Part shown: positions 14,161 through 16,168 of the stretch, one piece after another
How the letters are laid out: every line of letters begins with the position of its first letter
How positions within the stretch are numbered: position 1 is the stretch's first letter
Assembly: GCA_023419055.1 (NCBI GenBank)
Contig: JAEZYO010000110.1
Span: forward strand, 1-16,168
Origin: Pseudomonadota bacterium
GTDB taxonomy: Bacteria; Myxococcota; Polyangia; Polyangiales; Polyangiaceae
Direction: 5' to 3'
DNA length: 16,168 nt
The notes under the pieces: model-generated
What the model was told of the DNA's origin: nothing
What the model saw: the letters and a program-made list of their open reading frames with translations, nothing else
Database searches by the model: none
Program-made: the position numbers and the translations under genes

Positions 14161-14949
14161 TCACGCAAACTTGAGGCGACGCTCGACGAGGCCCATCAGG
14201 CGGTCCAGCGCGAACCCGACGAAACCGATCGTGAGGATGCAGAGGATGATGTGCTCGTAGATGAGCGCGTTGTATTCCTGCCAGAGGAACCCGCCGACGC
14301 CCGGGGAGCCGGTCAGCATCTCGGCGGCGACGATCACGAGCCACGCGATACCGAGGCTCAGGCGGAAGCCCGTGAACATGTACGGCAGCGCCGCCGGCAG
14401 CATCACCTTGAAGAGCGTCTTCATGCGGCCGAGCTTCAGCACCTTGGCGACGTTCAAGTAATCTTGCGGCACCGAGCGCACGCCGAGCGCGGTGTTCAGC
14501 ACCGTGGGCCACATGGAGCACATGGCGATGGTGAAGATGCCCGCCGGCTCCGGCTTGCCGAACAGGAACAGCCCGAGGGGAAGCCAAGCCAGCGGAGAAA
14601 CGGGCCTCAAGATCTGAACGATCGGATCGAACGAGGCGCTGAAAAACTTGGACATACCGAGGAGGAAGCCTATCGGTGCCCCGAGCAGCACCGCGATCAC
14701 GTACCCCTTCATCACGCGCTCGAGCGAGTACCAGGTGAAACGCAGAATTCCTTGGTCCAGCTCGCCGCGCTTGGCGAAGGGCTCGAGGATGTAGAGGCTG
14801 CTCTGCTCCCACGTTTTCGCGGGCGAGGGCAGCGTCTGTGCCCACGTCGAGCTCGTCAGCGTCCAGAAAAGCACCACCGCGATCCCCCCTAGCAGGGGCA
14901 ACGCCACGAGCGCCACCTTGTTCCCGACGCGGTCCATCGTCGTCTTCAT
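14161..14949 (-). CDS. nrtB: Nitrate-type ABC transporter permease (NrtB-like)
   Basis: A 262-residue inner-membrane permease of the NrtB/SsuC/TauC (BPD_transp_1) family. Helices are visible at about 11-31, 83-99, 118-131, 138-155, 199-215 and 232-250. The EAA-type cytoplasmic loop that docks the ATPases reads VLKLGRMKTLFKVMLPAALP (170-189), ending in the conserved LPAALPY and TGFRLSLGIAW. LPSPAKTWE (40-48) is the N-terminal periplasmic signature of this group. The frame is open upstream, but ATG 14949 has GGAGG with 8-nt spacing and gives the correct N-terminus. It follows the binding-protein gene by about 50 nt and precedes two ATPase genes, so it is the channel of an ABC importer for nitrate or a similar small anion. 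Confidence 0.94.
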   Translation of the reverse strand: MKTTMDRVGNKVALVALPLLGGIAVVLFWTLTSSTWAQTLPSPAKTWEQSSLYILEPFAKRGELDQGILRFTWYSLERVMKGYVIAVLLGAPIGFLLGMSKFFSASFDPIVQILRPVSPLAWLPLGLFLFGKPEPAGIFTIAMCSMWPTVLNTALGVRSVPQDYLNVAKVLKLGRMKTLFKVMLPAALPYMFTGFRLSLGIAWLVIVAAEMLTGSPGVGGFLWQEYNALIYEHIILCILTIGFVGFALDRLMGLVERRLKFA

Positions 14950-14999
14950 GATCTCGTCCTCCGGTTTCCTCGGTATGTCCTCTGCAGGTCTGCTCGGGA

Positions 15000-16168
15000 T
15001 CAGCCCTTCATGCTGTGAATTGCAAAGCTCGTTGCGTATTCTTCCGGATTCTTCGGATCGAAGGTCTTGCCGTCGAACAGGGTCTCCGGATCGTCGTTTC
15101 TGGTCACGGCCACGCCGAGCTCTTTCATGGCCTCTTCGTACAAGTCTCCGCGCATCACCTCCTTCGGAATGCCCTCGTAGTCGGGCTTGCCTTCCACCAT
15201 GCCCCAGCGACGGAACTGGGTGAGCCACCACACTGCGTACTTCGGGTTCGGGAAGTTGCAGGCGCGCTCGCTGAAGATCATGTAGTTCGGGTCCTGCTTC
15301 TTGCGCCCGTCGCCGTAGTCGTACTCACCCTTCAATCGCCCGAGGATGAGCTCGGGCGGACAGTTGATGTAGGTCGGGCGCGACACGATCGCCGCCTGCT
15401 CCGGGCGGTTCTTGAGATCGTCGAGCCAGACGCTGGCCTCGTGGACCGCCTTCAAGCATGCCTTGACGCTCTTCGGGTTCTTGTCCGCGAACTCCTTGGT
15501 GAAGGCGAAGACCTTCTCGGGGTGGTCCTTCCAGAGCTCCTGCGTGGTGATCGCCGTGTAGCCGATGTCGTCGGCGATGGCGCGAGCGTTCCAGGGCTCG
15601 CCGACGCAGAAGCCGTCCATTTTGTCGATCTTCATGTTGGCCACCATCTGCGCCGGAGGGATGGTGACGAGCGCGACGTCCTTGTCGGGGTGGATGCCTC
15701 CCTGTCCCAGGTAGAAGCGCATCCACATCGCGTGCGTCCCGGGCGGGAACGTCATGGCGAACGTCATCGGCTTGTTGGCAGCCTTGGCCTCGTCGACCAG
15801 CGGCTTGAGCGCCTTGGGGTCGAGCCCGACCTTGCCCTTGAGGCCCTTCTTCATCGAGATGGCCTGGCCGTTGCGGTTCAGCATCCAGGGGATCACCATC
15901 GGCTTCTTGGGCGAGCCGAGCAGGCCCATGGTCGAGGCGATGGGCATGCCGATCAGCATGTGCGTACCGTGGATGTCGCCGTTCGAGAGCGAGTCTCGAA
16001 TGGCGGCCCAGCTCGCCCCCTTAACGATCGTCGAGTTGATGCCGTACTTCTTGAAGAAGCCTTTCTCGTGAGCGATCACGATCGGCGAGCAGTCGGTGAG
16101 CGCGATCATGCCGAAGCGCATGTCGGTGGTTTCGGGCTTGCTCGCGTTGAGGTTACCCACCGTGGAGG
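15000..16168 (-). CDS. nrtA: NrtA/CmpA-family substrate-binding protein, 5' end outside window
   Basis: At least 389 residues; the frame continues past the right edge. An apparent GTG at 16160 is probably internal, because family members start with a signal sequence (often twin-arginine or lipoprotein) that is not visible. Family hallmarks are clear: FGMIALTDCSPIVIAHEKGF, KGASWAAIRDSLSNGDIHG, GMPIASTMGL, PPGTHAMWMRFYLGQGG, IPPAQMVANMKIDKMDGF and VGEPWNARA, then ITTQELWKDHPEKVFAF. In NrtA and CmpA structures, Trp, Gln, His and Lys at equivalent segments form the anion site, but I cannot separate nitrate from bicarbonate by eye. It should be a periplasmic or lipid-anchored receptor delivering substrate to the NrtB-like permease encoded next. 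The first gene of the operon known here; promoter and any nitrogen control lie to the right of the window. Confidence 0.94.
   Translation of the reverse strand, partial: STVGNLNASKPETTDMRFGMIALTDCSPIVIAHEKGFFKKYGINSTIVKGASWAAIRDSLSNGDIHGTHMLIGMPIASTMGLLGSPKKPMVIPWMLNRNGQAISMKKGLKGKVGLDPKALKPLVDEAKAANKPMTFAMTFPPGTHAMWMRFYLGQGGIHPDKDVALVTIPPAQMVANMKIDKMDGFCVGEPWNARAIADDIGYTAITTQELWKDHPEKVFAFTKEFADKNPKSVKACLKAVHEASVWLDDLKNRPEQAAIVSRPTYINCPPELILGRLKGEYDYGDGRKKQDPNYMIFSERACNFPNPKYAVWWLTQFRRWGMVEGKPDYEGIPKEVMRGDLYEEAMKELGVAVTRNDDPETLFDGKTFDPKNPEEYATSFAIHSMKG

Noticed and set aside
13331..14845. Possible permease-ATPase fusion in one 504-codon minus frame
   Set aside because: The first 230 codons are an out-of-frame reading of the permease gene; the ATPase begins at 14155 after the permease stop at 14161.

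Overview
The window looks like chromosomal DNA from a myxobacterium (phylum Myxococcota, probably Polyangiales). By eye it is very GC-rich, with G or C at almost every third codon position. It carries a eukaryote-like Ser/Thr kinase and two large secreted Cys-rich proteins that end in MYXO-CTERM-type sorting tails (a GC.C motif, a hydrophobic segment and an Arg cluster), a signature of that phylum.

Left part (1-2815): a partial EamA/DMT-family permease and a membrane-anchored Ser/Thr kinase lie on the minus strand. Divergent to them is a two-gene plus-strand unit: a small signal-peptide/C-terminal-TM protein and a C39-like cysteine peptidase lipoprotein, resembling the PA2779/PA2778 pair. A weak intrinsic terminator straddles the peptidase stop codon. 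Next (2875-5863) comes a compact overlapping operon: trpS, a DTW-domain tRNA-uridine aminocarboxypropyltransferase with an extra C-terminal domain, and an HSDL2-like short-chain dehydrogenase. Its terminator lies inside the last codons of the dehydrogenase. An AraC-family regulator (minus) converges on it, with stop codons sharing CTAG.

Middle part (6794-10049): two paralogous secreted proteins are arranged tail to tail, 7 nt apart. Each has a signal peptide, a DUF4114-like N-terminal region, one MopE-like acidic Cys motif, a long Cys-rich repeat array, a Gly/Ser linker and a MYXO-CTERM tail. A 14-bp GC-rich hairpin sits at their junction.

Right part: 10071-11520 has no intact gene. It holds a decayed sigma-54-dependent activator with several frameshifts, a 66-nt nested inverted repeat, a T9 tract and a 3 x 20 bp tandem repeat. 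A glycine-rich RRM protein with a textbook terminator follows. The window ends with a minus-strand NrtABCD-type ABC transporter operon (nitrate or related anion): binding protein (5' end outside the window), permease and two ATPases.

No RNA gene, CRISPR array, intact insertion sequence or complete mobile element was seen. I found no clearly new multi-gene system. The most distinctive items are the inverted MYXO-CTERM paralog pair, the extra domain on the DTW enzyme, the C39-like lipoprotein pair, and 3' ends where coding sequence and hairpins overlap.
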